Of a stretch of 64,000 nucleotides of DNA, positions 35,794 to 47,378 are shown piece after piece (positions within the stretch are counted from its first letter, which is position 1; each line of letters begins with the position of its first letter). The stretch spans positions 18,998-82,997 of the forward strand of contig JBDTNK010000002.1 of assembly GCA_039933775.1 (NCBI GenBank), read 5' to 3'. Under the pieces are notes generated by a model, which worked only from the letters and a program-made list of their open reading frames with translations, was not told the DNA's origin and searched no databases. The DNA comes from JBDTNK01 sp039933775. Lineage in GTDB: Bacteria > Chloroflexota > Limnocylindria > QHBO01. A program made the position numbers and the translations under genes.

Positions 35794-37391
35794 GCCAGGC
35801 GCCAGGCCTCGACCGGGTCGCGCTTGCCCTTGATGCGCACCGGTCCGAGCGCTTCGAGCTCGAAGCTGCGCAGCATCTCGAGCTGCCGATGCGTCTCCGG
35901 ACCGATGACCGCCTGGCCCGGCTGCGCGGCGGTCATCAGCCGCGATCCCAGGTTCGTCGTGTCGCCGATCGTCGCGAAGCTGCGCCGGTCGGCGCTCCCC
36001 ACGTTGCCGACAGCCGCTGGGCCGGTGTTGATGCCGATCCGGAAACGCGGCCAGCCTGCGCGCGCAGCGATCTCGTTCGTCGCGTCGAGGATGCCAAGCG
36101 CGCAGCGCGCCGCGCGCACCACGTGGTCGGGCTGGTCGACGATGCCGTTGAAGAAGACGAGCACCCCGTCACCGGCGAACTGCTCGATGCTCCCGCCGGC
36201 TGTCTCGATGACCGGCACGACGGCACCCCAGAAGGCATTCAGCATGCCGATGACCTCGGTCGGTGCGTGCGTCTCGCTGAACGAGGTGAAGTCCGCCAGG
36301 TCCGCGAAGAGCACCGTGACGATCCGCTCGCCACCGCCCAGCCGCCCGGCGTCCGGCTCGGTGCGCAGCCGCTGCGCGACGTGCTGCGGCAGGTAGGGAG
36401 CGAACAGCTCGTCGACGCGTTGCACCTCGCGCCCGGCTGCGACGAGCACCTCGATCTCCTCGACCGAGGCGCCGTCGCTGCGGAGGTCGGCGATCAGCCG
36501 ATCCGCCGGCTCGCCACGCGCCTGGAGCTCCGCGAGCTCGGCGATGGCTCGGCTGTGCCATCGGTCAACCCGTGCCAGCGTGGCTTCCTGGTAGATGGAA
36601 CGGAAGGTCGCCGCCAGCGAGCCCGTCCGTCGGTACTCGGCGCGGGCCGCGACGGCGATCAGCCCAAACGCGGCGGCCATGAGGAGATGCCACTCCCACC
36701 AGCTCAGGTGCCAGCTGCGGCCCAGTGCCACGGCGACGGTCGCCTCGGCCAGAAGCACGAGCGCCGCGACGAGGGCAAGTGCCACCGCGCTGCCTCGCCG
36801 GCGCGCGATCCCGAGGTAGCGCCACGCGGCGAAGGCGTAGAGGGCGACGCCGACGGCTGCGACGATGGCGATGGGCCCGGAGACCTGCTCGATGGGCGGC
36901 ACCGTCCGCAGCGGCTCGAGGCGAAGCAGCGAGACGGCTCCCCACGCGATCATGAGCGTGATGACGCCCCAGCGCAGCAGGGATCTGTAGCGCAGCACGG
37001 TGCGCCCTCGCGGCCCGGCGAGCGGGCTGACCGATGCCGCGCTGAAGACGCTGGCGAGGACCAGGCCGACCGGCGTCGCGATCACGAATCCGGCGTTCGC
37101 CTCGGGCAGCAGCGCGCCAGGCGTGGCGAGTGCGTGGAGCGCGAGAAAACCGGCGCTCAGGAGGAAGGCGAGGGAGACGAGGAAGAGCCGAGCATCGTCG
37201 TGCCGGCTGGCGGCGGCGTTCGTGAAGAGCGCCAGCGCGACGCTGACCGCAGCCGTGCCGAGGACGAGCCAGAAGTGGCTTGGATGGTGCTCCCAGACGA
37301 TGTCGAGCGCCGGGCGGCCCACGAGCAGGCCCAGCCCCACCAGCGGAAGTGCTAGGGCGACGGCGCCCGGAAGCCATCGGCGCTCGGTCAT
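35766..37391 (-). CDS. Membrane-bound class III adenylate/guanylate cyclase
   Basis: 541 residues from ATG 37391. Residues ~5-260 contain about seven TM segments with no recognised sensor domain. A linker helix follows, then the class III catalytic domain (~355-510): VTVLFADLADFTSFSE (first metal Asp), SIEQFAGDGVLVFFNGIVDQ (second metal Asp), RIGINTGPAAVGNVGS and SFATIGDTTNLGSRL. It probably makes cAMP; the usual substrate Lys is not obvious, so specificity is uncertain. GACAAT 9 bases before the ATG may be the -10. Confidence 0.85.
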   Translation of the reverse strand: MTERRWLPGAVALALPLVGLGLLVGRPALDIVWEHHPSHFWLVLGTAAVSVALALFTNAAASRHDDARLFLVSLAFLLSAGFLALHALATPGALLPEANAGFVIATPVGLVLASVFSAASVSPLAGPRGRTVLRYRSLLRWGVITLMIAWGAVSLLRLEPLRTVPPIEQVSGPIAIVAAVGVALYAFAAWRYLGIARRRGSAVALALVAALVLLAEATVAVALGRSWHLSWWEWHLLMAAAFGLIAVAARAEYRRTGSLAATFRSIYQEATLARVDRWHSRAIAELAELQARGEPADRLIADLRSDGASVEEIEVLVAAGREVQRVDELFAPYLPQHVAQRLRTEPDAGRLGGGERIVTVLFADLADFTSFSETHAPTEVIGMLNAFWGAVVPVIETAGGSIEQFAGDGVLVFFNGIVDQPDHVVRAARCALGILDATNEIAARAGWPRFRIGINTGPAAVGNVGSADRRSFATIGDTTNLGSRLMTAAQPGQAVIGPETHRQLEMLRSFELEALGPVRIKGKRDPVEAWRLAQASPRSLE

Positions 37392-37428
37392 GGCGCGCCG
37401 ATTGTCGCATTCGCCCACAACCGCGCGG

Positions 37429-38805
37429 TCAGGGCAGCGAGACGGTCGTTCCCTCCCGGCGCGAGCGCTCTGCCGCGAAGGCCATGAGGTGGCTCTCCGC
37501 CGCCTCCTCGAGCGTGGTCAGCGCCGCGGGGCGCGACTCGCCACGTCGGCGGGCGAGCGCGTGGGCGACGAAGGCCGAGATGAGGCCCTCGTCGCCGCCG
37601 TCGTGGCCGACGAATGAGCCGCTCGCCACGTCGGCTCCGAGCGGATCATCGATGGGCGTCGCCGTGACCAGCTCGACCTGGTCTCCGGCGAGGGCGGCGC
37701 GTCCCGCGGCGTCGCGTCCCCAGTCCTCGCTGATCGGAGCTCCCGGCGCCGGCAGGAAGCGGCGGAGCTCGATCTCCCCGGTGTCGAGCCGCCCGCGCAG
37801 CTCGCCGCGGGTGCCCATGAGCTTGATCGTGCGCGTGTTGTCGGGCGTGAACGCGCTCACCGTCAGCGAGGCCGTCACGCCGTTCGCGAACTCGAGCGTG
37901 GCGACCTGGTGATCGGCGACGTCGTTATCGCAACGGTAGACGCAGCGCCCATACAGGCCCTCTCGTAGCGCACGCTCGCGGCCGGCGGGCGAGGTGTCGA
38001 AGCTGATCGCGCTCACCGGGGGTCCGTCTGTCAATGCCAGCCGCTCGATGTAGAAGCGCGGCGCGTAGAACGGGCACGTCTCGGCGTGCGGGCAGCCGTC
38101 GATGCAGCGCGCCGGTGCGCCGGACGGCACGTTCTCCGCTCGAAAATGACGCAGTCCGCCAGCGGAATGGACGCGAACGCACGGCGCCCCAGCGAACCAG
38201 CGCAGCAGGTCGAGGTCGTGGCACGCCTTTGCCAGGAGCATCGGGCTGGCGGTCGCCTCGTTGCGCCAGTTGCCGCGCACGTACGAGTGGGCGAAATGCC
38301 AGTAGCCGATGTTCTCGGCGTGGTCGATCCCGATGAGGTTGCCGACGGCGCCTTCGTCCACCAGCCGGTGCAGCGTCGAGAAGAATGGCGTGTAGCGCAG
38401 GACGTGCGAGACGGTCACCGAACCTGAGCTGCGGCGTGCGGCATCGCGGACCGCGAGCACGCCCTCCAGCGTGGGTGCAATCGGTTTCTCGAGCAGGACA
38501 TCGCGCCCGTGCTCGAGCGCGGCCACTGCCGGCTCGACATGCTCGCGGTCCGGGGTCGCGACGATGATCGCCTCGAACGATGGGCGCGGGCTCGTGAAGA
38601 GGGAGCGCCAGTCGACGTGGACGTCATCGGGCTCGAGCCCATGCTCAGTGGCGAATCGGTCGCGCTTGTCGGGATCGGACTCGGCGCAGGCGACGACCCG
38701 AATTCGCTTCGGATACGCGAGCGCATAGGCGCCATAGGCGCGCCGGCCGCGCTCGCCACAGCCGATGACCGCAACCCGCAGCGGCCCTTTGGGAAACGGT
38801 GGCAT
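37429..38805 (-). CDS. Gfo/Idh/MocA-family oxidoreductase
   Basis: 458 residues from ATG 38805. N-terminal Rossmann fold (RVAVIGCGERGRRAYGAYA) and the EKPIAPT motif with its catalytic Lys are standard. HVLRYTPFFSTLH and GNWRNEATASPMLLAKACHDLDLL place it in a sugar/inositol dehydrogenase subgroup. An unusual cysteine cluster, CIDGCPHAETCPFY and later GRCVYRCDND, suggests a bound metal. It is 37 bases upstream of the cyclase start on the same strand. Its substrate is unknown. Confidence 0.85.
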   Translation of the reverse strand: MPPFPKGPLRVAVIGCGERGRRAYGAYALAYPKRIRVVACAESDPDKRDRFATEHGLEPDDVHVDWRSLFTSPRPSFEAIIVATPDREHVEPAVAALEHGRDVLLEKPIAPTLEGVLAVRDAARRSSGSVTVSHVLRYTPFFSTLHRLVDEGAVGNLIGIDHAENIGYWHFAHSYVRGNWRNEATASPMLLAKACHDLDLLRWFAGAPCVRVHSAGGLRHFRAENVPSGAPARCIDGCPHAETCPFYAPRFYIERLALTDGPPVSAISFDTSPAGRERALREGLYGRCVYRCDNDVADHQVATLEFANGVTASLTVSAFTPDNTRTIKLMGTRGELRGRLDTGEIELRRFLPAPGAPISEDWGRDAAGRAALAGDQVELVTATPIDDPLGADVASGSFVGHDGGDEGLISAFVAHALARRRGESRPAALTTLEEAAESHLMAFAAERSRREGTTVSLP

Positions 38806-38912
38806 GAGGCTCAATCTGGTTACTCCCCTCGGGGCGCCTCAGTATGCGTCCTGCCGCCCAGATCGGGGAGGGAGCGCGATGCGGACGATGGACATCGGCC
38901 GAGCGCGGCAGC

Positions 38913-39584
38913 TCAGCCCGGCAGCACTCGCCGGTTCGGATCGTCGCGCCAGGCGAGGTACGAGTAGCCGAAGAGCACGGCGATCATGCTGAAGAGTCCC
39001 ACCATGAGGATCCAAACAAATGCCTCGGGTGGGAAGAGGACCGTGGTGAGGATCATCGCCACGCCCAGCGCGATGAAGAGGTATCCGCCGAGCCGATGGG
39101 TTCGCGTCCATGAGCGCTCACTGGTGAGCGTCCACGGCGTGCGGATGCCGAAGAACCAGTTGCTGCGCGTCTTGCCCAGGAAGTTGCCGATGACGATGAA
39201 GAGGACACCAACCCCGATTCCCACGATGCGCACGACGTTCGCTTCGCCGCCGAGCGCGGCCATCACCGCAAACGCGTGCAGCACGGTCATGAAGGCAAGC
39301 ACGGCGATCCCGATGGCGATGTACGCGGTGCCGGACCGCTCCAGGTTCTGTCGCCGCGGCTCGATGCGCGGAAGCGCCACGAGCAGCGCCAGGACTCCCG
39401 CGCTCACGATCGGCAAGCCGAGCAGCGCGGCCCACTTCGGTCCGAAGCCATCCGCCTCGCCGTTCGGGCCCTAGTGCAGCGGGATCTGCGCGTCAGCCGG
39501 AATCTGCGGCCACGCCCATGCGCTGACGGCGAGCATGGCGAGCACCAGTGCGCCGCCGATGATGACAAGCCGACGAATTTTCAT
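38913..39584 (-). pseudogene. sdpI-like gene interrupted by an in-frame TAG
   Basis: Read through, the frame encodes 223 residues: a signal/TM start MKIRRLVIIGGALVLAML, a DUF1648 segment (PQIPADAQIPLH, then GPNGEADGFGPKWAA) and the SdpI domain (NFLGKTRSNWFFGIRTPWTL, WTRTHRLGGYL). Codon 38 (39473-39471) is TAG exactly where DUF1648 proteins have the Trp of their H-W motif; a TGG to TAG change explains it. The start at 39584 is supported by GAGGAG upstream and an ATGA overlap with the arsR stop. A shorter 167-residue protein from 39416 might still be made. SdpI confers immunity to the SDP toxin in Bacillus. Confidence 0.75.
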
Positions 39585-39856
39585 CTGGTCTCCTCGGAAT
39601 GTATGCCCAGCGCGCTCATCAGCGATGCCATCGCCGCTTCGAGCACGCTGAGGTTGAGGTGGTATGTGAAGGAGGTGCCGTGGCGGTCGGCCTGCACGAG
39701 GTCCGCCTCACGCAGCACCTTGAGATGGCCCGATACCGTCGGCCACGAAAGCTCGAACTGGGCCGCGAGCTCGCCGGCCGTCACATCGCCGCCGCGCAGG
39801 ATGGCCAGGATGCGGGTGCGCGTGGGGTCGGAGAGGGCTCGGTACACGTCGTTCAT
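39581..39856 (-). CDS. ArsR-family repressor, SdpR-like
   Basis: 91 residues. The winged helix is clear (YRALSDPTRTRILAILRGGD, then ELAAQFELSWPTVSGHLKVLREADLV and ADRHGTSFTYHLN). No metal-binding CxC. Coupling to an sdpI-like gene mirrors Bacillus sdpR-sdpI, in which the ArsR-type SdpR autorepresses the pair. A perfect palindrome at 39873-39882 just downstream of its -10 box is the likely operator. Confidence 0.88.
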   Translation of the reverse strand: MNDVYRALSDPTRTRILAILRGGDVTAGELAAQFELSWPTVSGHLKVLREADLVQADRHGTSFTYHLNLSVLEAAMASLMSALGIHSEETR

Positions 39857-39872
39857 TTTTCTTCGGCATCTG

Positions 39873-39888
39873 CCTAATTAGGAATCTA
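39873..39888 (-). promoter_or_regulatory. arsR promoter -10 and palindromic operator
   Basis: -10 TAGATT (39888-39883 on the minus strand), immediately followed by the perfect 10-bp palindrome CCTAATTAGG (39882-39873) at the expected transcription start. AT-rich palindromes of this kind are typical ArsR-family sites. Confidence 0.6.
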
Positions 39889-39924
39889 CCGAACCATAAC
39901 ATGCCGAGTGCGACGGCGCAGGCG

Positions 39925-39930
39925 TATACT
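39925..39930 (+). promoter_or_regulatory. acnA promoter -10 (TATACT)
   Basis: TATACT about 95 bases before the acnA GTG, so unlike many genes here acnA has a leader with a ribosome site. Confidence 0.6.
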
Positions 39931-40025
39931 TGGTGGGCAACTTTCGACCCGGGACGGGCGCACCCGTCCGGCGCCGACTTCTCACCGATGCCGCGCTGGC
40001 GCGTGGCCACGACAAGGAGGCGACC

Positions 40026-42875
<2,850 letters not shown>

Positions 42876-42931
42876 TCGAGCCTGCGCGAGTGATTGCCCG
42901 AGCGCCAGCCGTCCCATCCTGGCTGCCATCG

Positions 42932-42961
42932 TTGCCGGGCGCCCACCCATCGGGCTAGACT
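42932..42961 (+). promoter_or_regulatory. apt promoter
   Basis: -35 TTGCCG (42932-42937), 18-bp spacer, -10 TAGACT (42956-42961). Leader about 35 bases. Confidence 0.65.
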
Positions 42962-43002
42962 CTGCCGGCACCGATTTGTGCCGCCCTGCGCTGGAGTCCT
43001 TC

Positions 43003-43533
43003 GTGACCGTCACTTCCATCGACGACCTGCGTGCCCGCATTCGTGAAGTCCCCGACTTCCCGAAGCCGGGGATCCTGTTTTACGACATCACCACGCTCCT
43101 CAAGGAACCCGAGGCGTTCCGGGCGGTGATCGACCAGATGGCGGCACAGGTGGGCGACGCCAAGGTCGATATCGTGGTCGGGATGGAGTCGCGCGGGTTC
43201 ATCTTCAGCGCCCCGCTGGCCTATCAGCTGCATGCGGGGTTCGTCCCGGTGCGCAAGCTCGGAAAGCTGCCCGCCGAAACGATCGAGGTCGAATACGACC
43301 TCGAATACGGGACCGCCACGCTCGAGATTCACAAGGACGCGATCGAGGAGGGCCAGCGCGTCCTGATCGTCGACGACCTGCTCGCCACCGGTGGCACCGT
43401 GATGGGCACGATCGAGCTCGTGCGCCGGTTGGGTGGCGAGGTCGCTGGCCTGTCGTTCATGGTCGAGCTGACCGCACTGCGCGGCCGCGACAAGCTCGGC
43501 GAGTTCGACATCCACAGCCTCCTCAGCTACTGA
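43003..43533 (+). CDS. apt: Adenine phosphoribosyltransferase
   Basis: 176 residues from GTG 43003, with GGAG (42993-42996) 6 bases upstream. It salvages adenine to AMP with PRPP. IREVPDFPKPGILFYDITTLL, VVGMESRGFIFSAPLAYQL (recognisable in parts), RKLGKLPAETIEVEY and the PRPP loop VLIVDDLLATGGT are all canonical. It sits upstream of a GNAT and ahcY, and could remove adenine released by methyl-cycle turnover. Confidence 0.96.
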   Translation: MTVTSIDDLRARIREVPDFPKPGILFYDITTLLKEPEAFRAVIDQMAAQVGDAKVDIVVGMESRGFIFSAPLAYQLHAGFVPVRKLGKLPAETIEVEYDLEYGTATLEIHKDAIEEGQRVLIVDDLLATGGTVMGTIELVRRLGGEVAGLSFMVELTALRGRDKLGEFDIHSLLSY

Positions 43534-43565
43534 CGTCCAGAGCAGGGCGGTCGATCGAGCGCCGC

Positions 43566-44426
43566 ATGGCCGTCGCCGAGACACTGGGGCCGCGTGCCCA
43601 TGCCGTCGCCGATCGCGATGCGCTCGCCGCATTCCTGCGCACCGATCGCCGCTACGCCGCCTACGCGCTGGGTGACCTGGACGGTCCGAACCGCTTCCGC
43701 GTGGCGTGGGGCATGGCGTACGACCGCGCGGGCCAGGCACTGGCGCTGGGCATGCACCACGAAGGCCTCGTACCGCAGCCGCTCTTCCTCATGGGTGATC
43801 CCGATGGATGCCGCGCCATCCTGGCCGATGTCCTGCGCCCACGCGACGCGTACTTCCAGGCGACGCCGCTGCTCGAGGCATCGATGCGAGAGCACTACGA
43901 GCTCGACGCGCCGCTGGCGATGCTGCGCATGGTGGTCGACGGCGACGGGTTCCGTCCCTTCGCCGGACCCGCCGAGCGGCTCGGGCCGGCCGATACCGAG
44001 GATCTGAACCGGCTCTATCAGCTGGGCTTCCGCACCGGCTTCCCGCCGTCGATCTTCGACGATGGCATCTACTACGGCGTGCGCGTCCGGGGCCGCCTGG
44101 TAAGCGCCGCGGGAACCCACGCGCTGAACGCACGCGAGCAGGTCGCGGTCGTGGGCAACGTGATGACTCACGCCGACTATCGTGGGCACGATTTCGCGAA
44201 GATGGTGACGAGCGCCGTCACCGCCGAGCTCCTGGGCCGCGTCGAGGACGTGGTGCTCAACGTTCATGCTGACAACGCTCCGGCCATTGCCGCCTACGAT
44301 CGGCTCGGCTACGTCACCCACTGCCAGCTCATCGAGCGGCTCGGGCGACGGCGCTCCGGTGGCTGGGGCCTCATGCGACCGATACGAGAGGCGATTCGAC
44401 TGACATGGCCACGCGAACCGAGGTGA
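43566..44426 (+). CDS. GNAT-family acetyltransferase
   Basis: 286 residues. The C-terminal half (~150-270) has a GNAT core: VVGNVMTHADYRGHDFAKMV with the CoA loop and VLNVHADNAPAIAAYDRLGYV. The N-terminal half (YAAYALGDLDGPNRFRV) resembles the first domain of GNATs with a degenerate partner domain. The substrate is unknown. The 3' end overlaps ahcY by 22 bases, an unusually long overlap, so the two are co-expressed. Confidence 0.75.
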   Translation: MAVAETLGPRAHAVADRDALAAFLRTDRRYAAYALGDLDGPNRFRVAWGMAYDRAGQALALGMHHEGLVPQPLFLMGDPDGCRAILADVLRPRDAYFQATPLLEASMREHYELDAPLAMLRMVVDGDGFRPFAGPAERLGPADTEDLNRLYQLGFRTGFPPSIFDDGIYYGVRVRGRLVSAAGTHALNAREQVAVVGNVMTHADYRGHDFAKMVTSAVTAELLGRVEDVVLNVHADNAPAIAAYDRLGYVTHCQLIERLGRRRSGGWGLMRPIREAIRLTWPREPR

Positions 44427-45682
44427 CGCAGGCGGACGTCGCCGACATCGGTCTTGCCGAACAGGGCAAGCTGAAGATCGAATGGGCGGACCGCCAGATG
44501 CCGGTCCTGGCAGGCATTCGCGAGCGCTTCGCCGCCGAGCGACCGCTCGAGGGCTGGCGCATCAGCGCATGCCTGCACGTGACGTCCGAGACGGCGAACC
44601 TGGTGATCGCGCTGAAGGCGGGCGGCGCGGACGTGGTGCTCTGCAGCAGCAACCCGCTCTCGACGCAGGACGACGTCGCCGCCTCCCTCGTGGCGCACCA
44701 CGAGATCCCGGTCTACGCCATCAAGGGGGAGGACCGCGACAGCTACTACGCGCACATCGCCGCGGCGCTTGACCACCATCCGCACGTCACCATGGACGAC
44801 GGCGCGGACCTGGTGAACGAGCTGCACACGCGCCGCACCGAGCTGCTGGATGAGGTTCTCGGCGGGACCGAGGAGACCACGACCGGGGTCATCCGCTTGC
44901 GCGCCATGGCCAACGCCGGCAAGCTGCGCTTCCCCGTGGTGGCGGTCAACGAGGCGCTGACCAAGCACCTGTTCGACAATCGCTACGGCACCGGGCAGAG
45001 CGCCATCGACGGCATCCTGCGCGCCACGAACGTGCTCTTCGCCGGGAAGAGCGTGGTGATCGGCGGGTACGGCTGGGTGGGACGCGGCATCGCGTCGCGT
45101 GCCCACGGCATGGGCGGCAACGTCATCGTGGTCGAGGTCGACCCGGTGCGCGGCATCGAGGCGGCGATGGACGGCTATCGCGTCATGAACGCCGCCTCGG
45201 CCGCAGCGGAGGGCGACATCTTCATCAGCGCCACGGGCAACCTCAATGTTTTCGGGGCGAAGCACTTTCCGCTGATGCGCGACGGGGCGATGCTCGCCAA
45301 TGCCGGCCACTTCAACGACGAGTTCGAGCTCGGCGCGCTCGAAGCGCAGTCCGCCTCGAATCGCGAGGTGCGCCCCTTCACGCGGGAGTACCTGATGCCC
45401 GACGGTCGACGCATCTACGTCTTGGCCGATGGGCGCCTCGTGAACCTCGGCGCCGCTGAGGGGCACCCGAGCCTGGTGATGGACATGAGCTTCGCCAACC
45501 AGGCGCTCGGCCTCGAGTGGCTCCGCGCCCACGCCGCGGAGCTCGAGCCGAAGGTGTACGGCATTCCGGAGAAGATCGACCGCGAGGTCGCGCGCCTCAA
45601 GCTGCTGAGCATGGGGATCGAGATCGATGCGCTGACCCCCGAGCAGGAGGCGTACGCAAACTCCTGGGAGTCGGGCACCTGA
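44405..45682 (+). CDS. ahcY: Adenosylhomocysteinase
   Basis: 425 residues. It splits S-adenosylhomocysteine to adenosine and homocysteine with bound NAD. CLHVTSETANLVIALKAGGA and CSSNPLSTQDDVAA in the substrate domain, NRYGTGQSAIDGI and GYGWVGRGIASRAHGMG in the NAD domain, and the C-terminal Lys/Tyr region (EKIDREVARLKL) are diagnostic. It lacks the ~40-residue insertion seen in some homologues, as do many archaeal and Gram-positive forms. It belongs functionally with metK, 1.7 kb downstream. Confidence 0.96.
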   Translation: MATRTEVTQADVADIGLAEQGKLKIEWADRQMPVLAGIRERFAAERPLEGWRISACLHVTSETANLVIALKAGGADVVLCSSNPLSTQDDVAASLVAHHEIPVYAIKGEDRDSYYAHIAAALDHHPHVTMDDGADLVNELHTRRTELLDEVLGGTEETTTGVIRLRAMANAGKLRFPVVAVNEALTKHLFDNRYGTGQSAIDGILRATNVLFAGKSVVIGGYGWVGRGIASRAHGMGGNVIVVEVDPVRGIEAAMDGYRVMNAASAAAEGDIFISATGNLNVFGAKHFPLMRDGAMLANAGHFNDEFELGALEAQSASNREVRPFTREYLMPDGRRIYVLADGRLVNLGAAEGHPSLVMDMSFANQALGLEWLRAHAAELEPKVYGIPEKIDREVARLKLLSMGIEIDALTPEQEAYANSWESGT

Positions 45683-45760
45683 GCGGGCGCTGGTCGGCCG
45701 GCGCGAGCGGAGCCGCTGCTGAATGAACCGTCGCAGCTCCGGAAGCGTAGGGACTGGTGC

Positions 45761-46132
45761 ATGAATATCGCACCGTCCGGCCCGGGCATCGTCATGGTGC
45801 TCGACTGCGCCGACGGGCCGCGCCTGGCCGAGTTTTGGAGCGCCACGCTCAACTACCCGATCACGCGCCAGGTCGAGCAGTTCACGATCCTGCGACCGGT
45901 TGATGACGCCGATCCGCGCCCACAGCTCATCCTGCAGCAGGTTCCCGAGCCGAAGGGCGTGAAGAACCGGATGCACATGGATCTGCACGTCGGCGACGTC
46001 GAGGGCGAGGTGAGCCGTCTGCTGGGGATCGGCGCTCGCAAGGTCCAGGAGCAGCCGAACTGCCTGGGCGACTACTGCTGGTACCTGCTGGCCGATCCGG
46101 AGGGCAACGAATTCTGCGTGGCCCCCGCCTGA
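45761..46132 (+). CDS. VOC/glyoxalase-like protein
   Basis: 123 residues. VMVLDCADGPRLAEFWSATLNY, then HMDLHVGDVEGEVSRLLGIGA and LLADPEGNEFCVAPA are typical of the Glyoxalase_6 group, common in Actinobacteria. The function is unknown. The 78-base gap before it contains no clear promoter or ribosome site, so expression may depend on ahcY readthrough. Confidence 0.8.
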   Translation: MNIAPSGPGIVMVLDCADGPRLAEFWSATLNYPITRQVEQFTILRPVDDADPRPQLILQQVPEPKGVKNRMHMDLHVGDVEGEVSRLLGIGARKVQEQPNCLGDYCWYLLADPEGNEFCVAPA

Positions 46133-46165
46133 CGATCGACGCAGACGGACACGCCGGTGCGGCGA

Positions 46166-46171
46166 TATCCT
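46166..46171 (+). promoter_or_regulatory. Leaderless promoter -10 (TATCCT)
   Basis: TATCCT, 6 bases, GTG 46178 of the YibE/F gene. Confidence 0.6.
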
Positions 46172-46177
46172 CTCGGG

Positions 46178-47362
46178 GTGCTTGGCCCCGCCCACGCTGA
46201 CCGCCGGCGCTCCGGACCCCGAAGCGCCGTCCCGATCCTCATCGGTCTTGTCCTGCTGGCGGTCGTCTGGCTCATGCCAGACCTCGCGCCACGCGAGTCG
46301 TTCCCGGTCCAGGGCGAGTTGCAGGTCCGTGCCCGGGTGCTCGAGCCGCCCGCCGCGCCCGATGCCCAGGGCGTGGTCACAGCCCGGGTCGAGCTCCTGG
46401 AGGGCGAGCGCAGCGGCGAGCAGGCCGACGCGTTGGTGCAGGGCGGCACGATGGGTCCGGGCATCACCGGCGTGCCGATCGAGTACCGCGCCGGCGACGA
46501 GGTGATGGTCTCGATCTTCACCGGCCCCGCCGGGGGCGGCCAGATGCAGATCTCCGACGCCTGGCGTGTCCCCGTTCTCGTGGCGCTTGGAGCGCTCTTT
46601 GCGCTCGCTGTCACGCTGGTGGGCGGCTGGCGGGGCGTCGCGTCCCTGCTGGCGCTGGGGCTGACGCTGCTCGTGGTCGTCAGGATCGTCGTGCCGCTCG
46701 TGCTGCGCGGCTGGGACCCGGTGCTGCTGGCGGTCGTCGCGGCGGTGGGCCTGACGGTCGTCTCGCTGCTCCTGACCGAGGGCGCGCGCCGCGCGACGCT
46801 CGCGGCCATGATCGGCACCGGCCTGGCGCTGGCGCTCACCGGGGCGCTGGCCGCGGCGTTCTCGGGCCTGGCTCGTTTCTCGGCGCTCGGCGGCTCCGAG
46901 GAGATCGGATTCCTCATCCCGCTGCTGGGCGAGCGCCTGGACGCGCGCGGCCTGCTGCTGGCTGCAACGATCTTCGGGGCGCTCGGCGTGCTCGACGACG
47001 TGACGATGACCCAGGCCGCCACCGTGGAGCAGCTCGCGCTCTCGGACCCGGGAGCAGGGCGTTGGCGTGTCTTCGAGCGCGCGATGGAAGTTGGCCGTTC
47101 GCACATCGCGGCGGTCGTCAACACGCTGGTGCTGGCCTACCTGGGGGCCGGTCTGCCGCTCCTGCTTCTTTTCGCGGTGGGCACGCAGGGAGCCGCAACG
47201 GTGCTCAACGCCGAGATCGTGGCGGTCGAGGTCGTTCGCGCCCTCGTGGGCAGCATCGGCATCGTGGCAGCCGTCCCGCTCACCACCGCGATCGCGGCCT
47301 GGCTGCTGCCGCGCCGATCAACCGGGGAGCTCGCGCCCTCGGCACCCGGACCATCGGTCTGA
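46178..47362 (+). CDS. YibE/F-family membrane protein
   Basis: 394 residues. One N-terminal TM, an extracytoplasmic beta-rich segment with VTARVELLEGERSGEQ and YRAGDEVMVSI, then about seven TMs. GALGVLDDVTMTQAATVEQL is the YibE/F signature, with YLGAGLPLLLLF near the end. The family is conserved in Firmicutes and high-GC monoderms; no activity has been proven. GTG 46178 is chosen for the 6-base spacing from the TATCCT box. It precedes metK by 16 bases. Confidence 0.85.
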   Translation: MLGPAHADRRRSGPRSAVPILIGLVLLAVVWLMPDLAPRESFPVQGELQVRARVLEPPAAPDAQGVVTARVELLEGERSGEQADALVQGGTMGPGITGVPIEYRAGDEVMVSIFTGPAGGGQMQISDAWRVPVLVALGALFALAVTLVGGWRGVASLLALGLTLLVVVRIVVPLVLRGWDPVLLAVVAAVGLTVVSLLLTEGARRATLAAMIGTGLALALTGALAAAFSGLARFSALGGSEEIGFLIPLLGERLDARGLLLAATIFGALGVLDDVTMTQAATVEQLALSDPGAGRWRVFERAMEVGRSHIAAVVNTLVLAYLGAGLPLLLLFAVGTQGAATVLNAEIVAVEVVRALVGSIGIVAAVPLTTAIAAWLLPRRSTGELAPSAPGPSV

Positions 47363-47365
47363 CGG

Positions 47366-47371
47366 TACACT
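47366..47371 (+). promoter_or_regulatory. Leaderless promoter -10 (TACACT) of metK
   Basis: TACACT, 7 bases, GTG 47379. With no leader there is no room for a SAM riboswitch. Confidence 0.65.
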
Positions 47372-47378
47372 CGCAGCC

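Noticed and set aside
39471..39473. UAG read as pyrrolysine or another amino acid in the sdpI-like gene
   Set aside because: The position is a conserved Trp in DUF1648, so a point mutation is simpler; no pyl genes are visible.
47363..47378. Possible SAM riboswitch before metK
   Set aside because: Only 16 bases separate the YibE/F stop and the metK GTG, too short for any aptamer.
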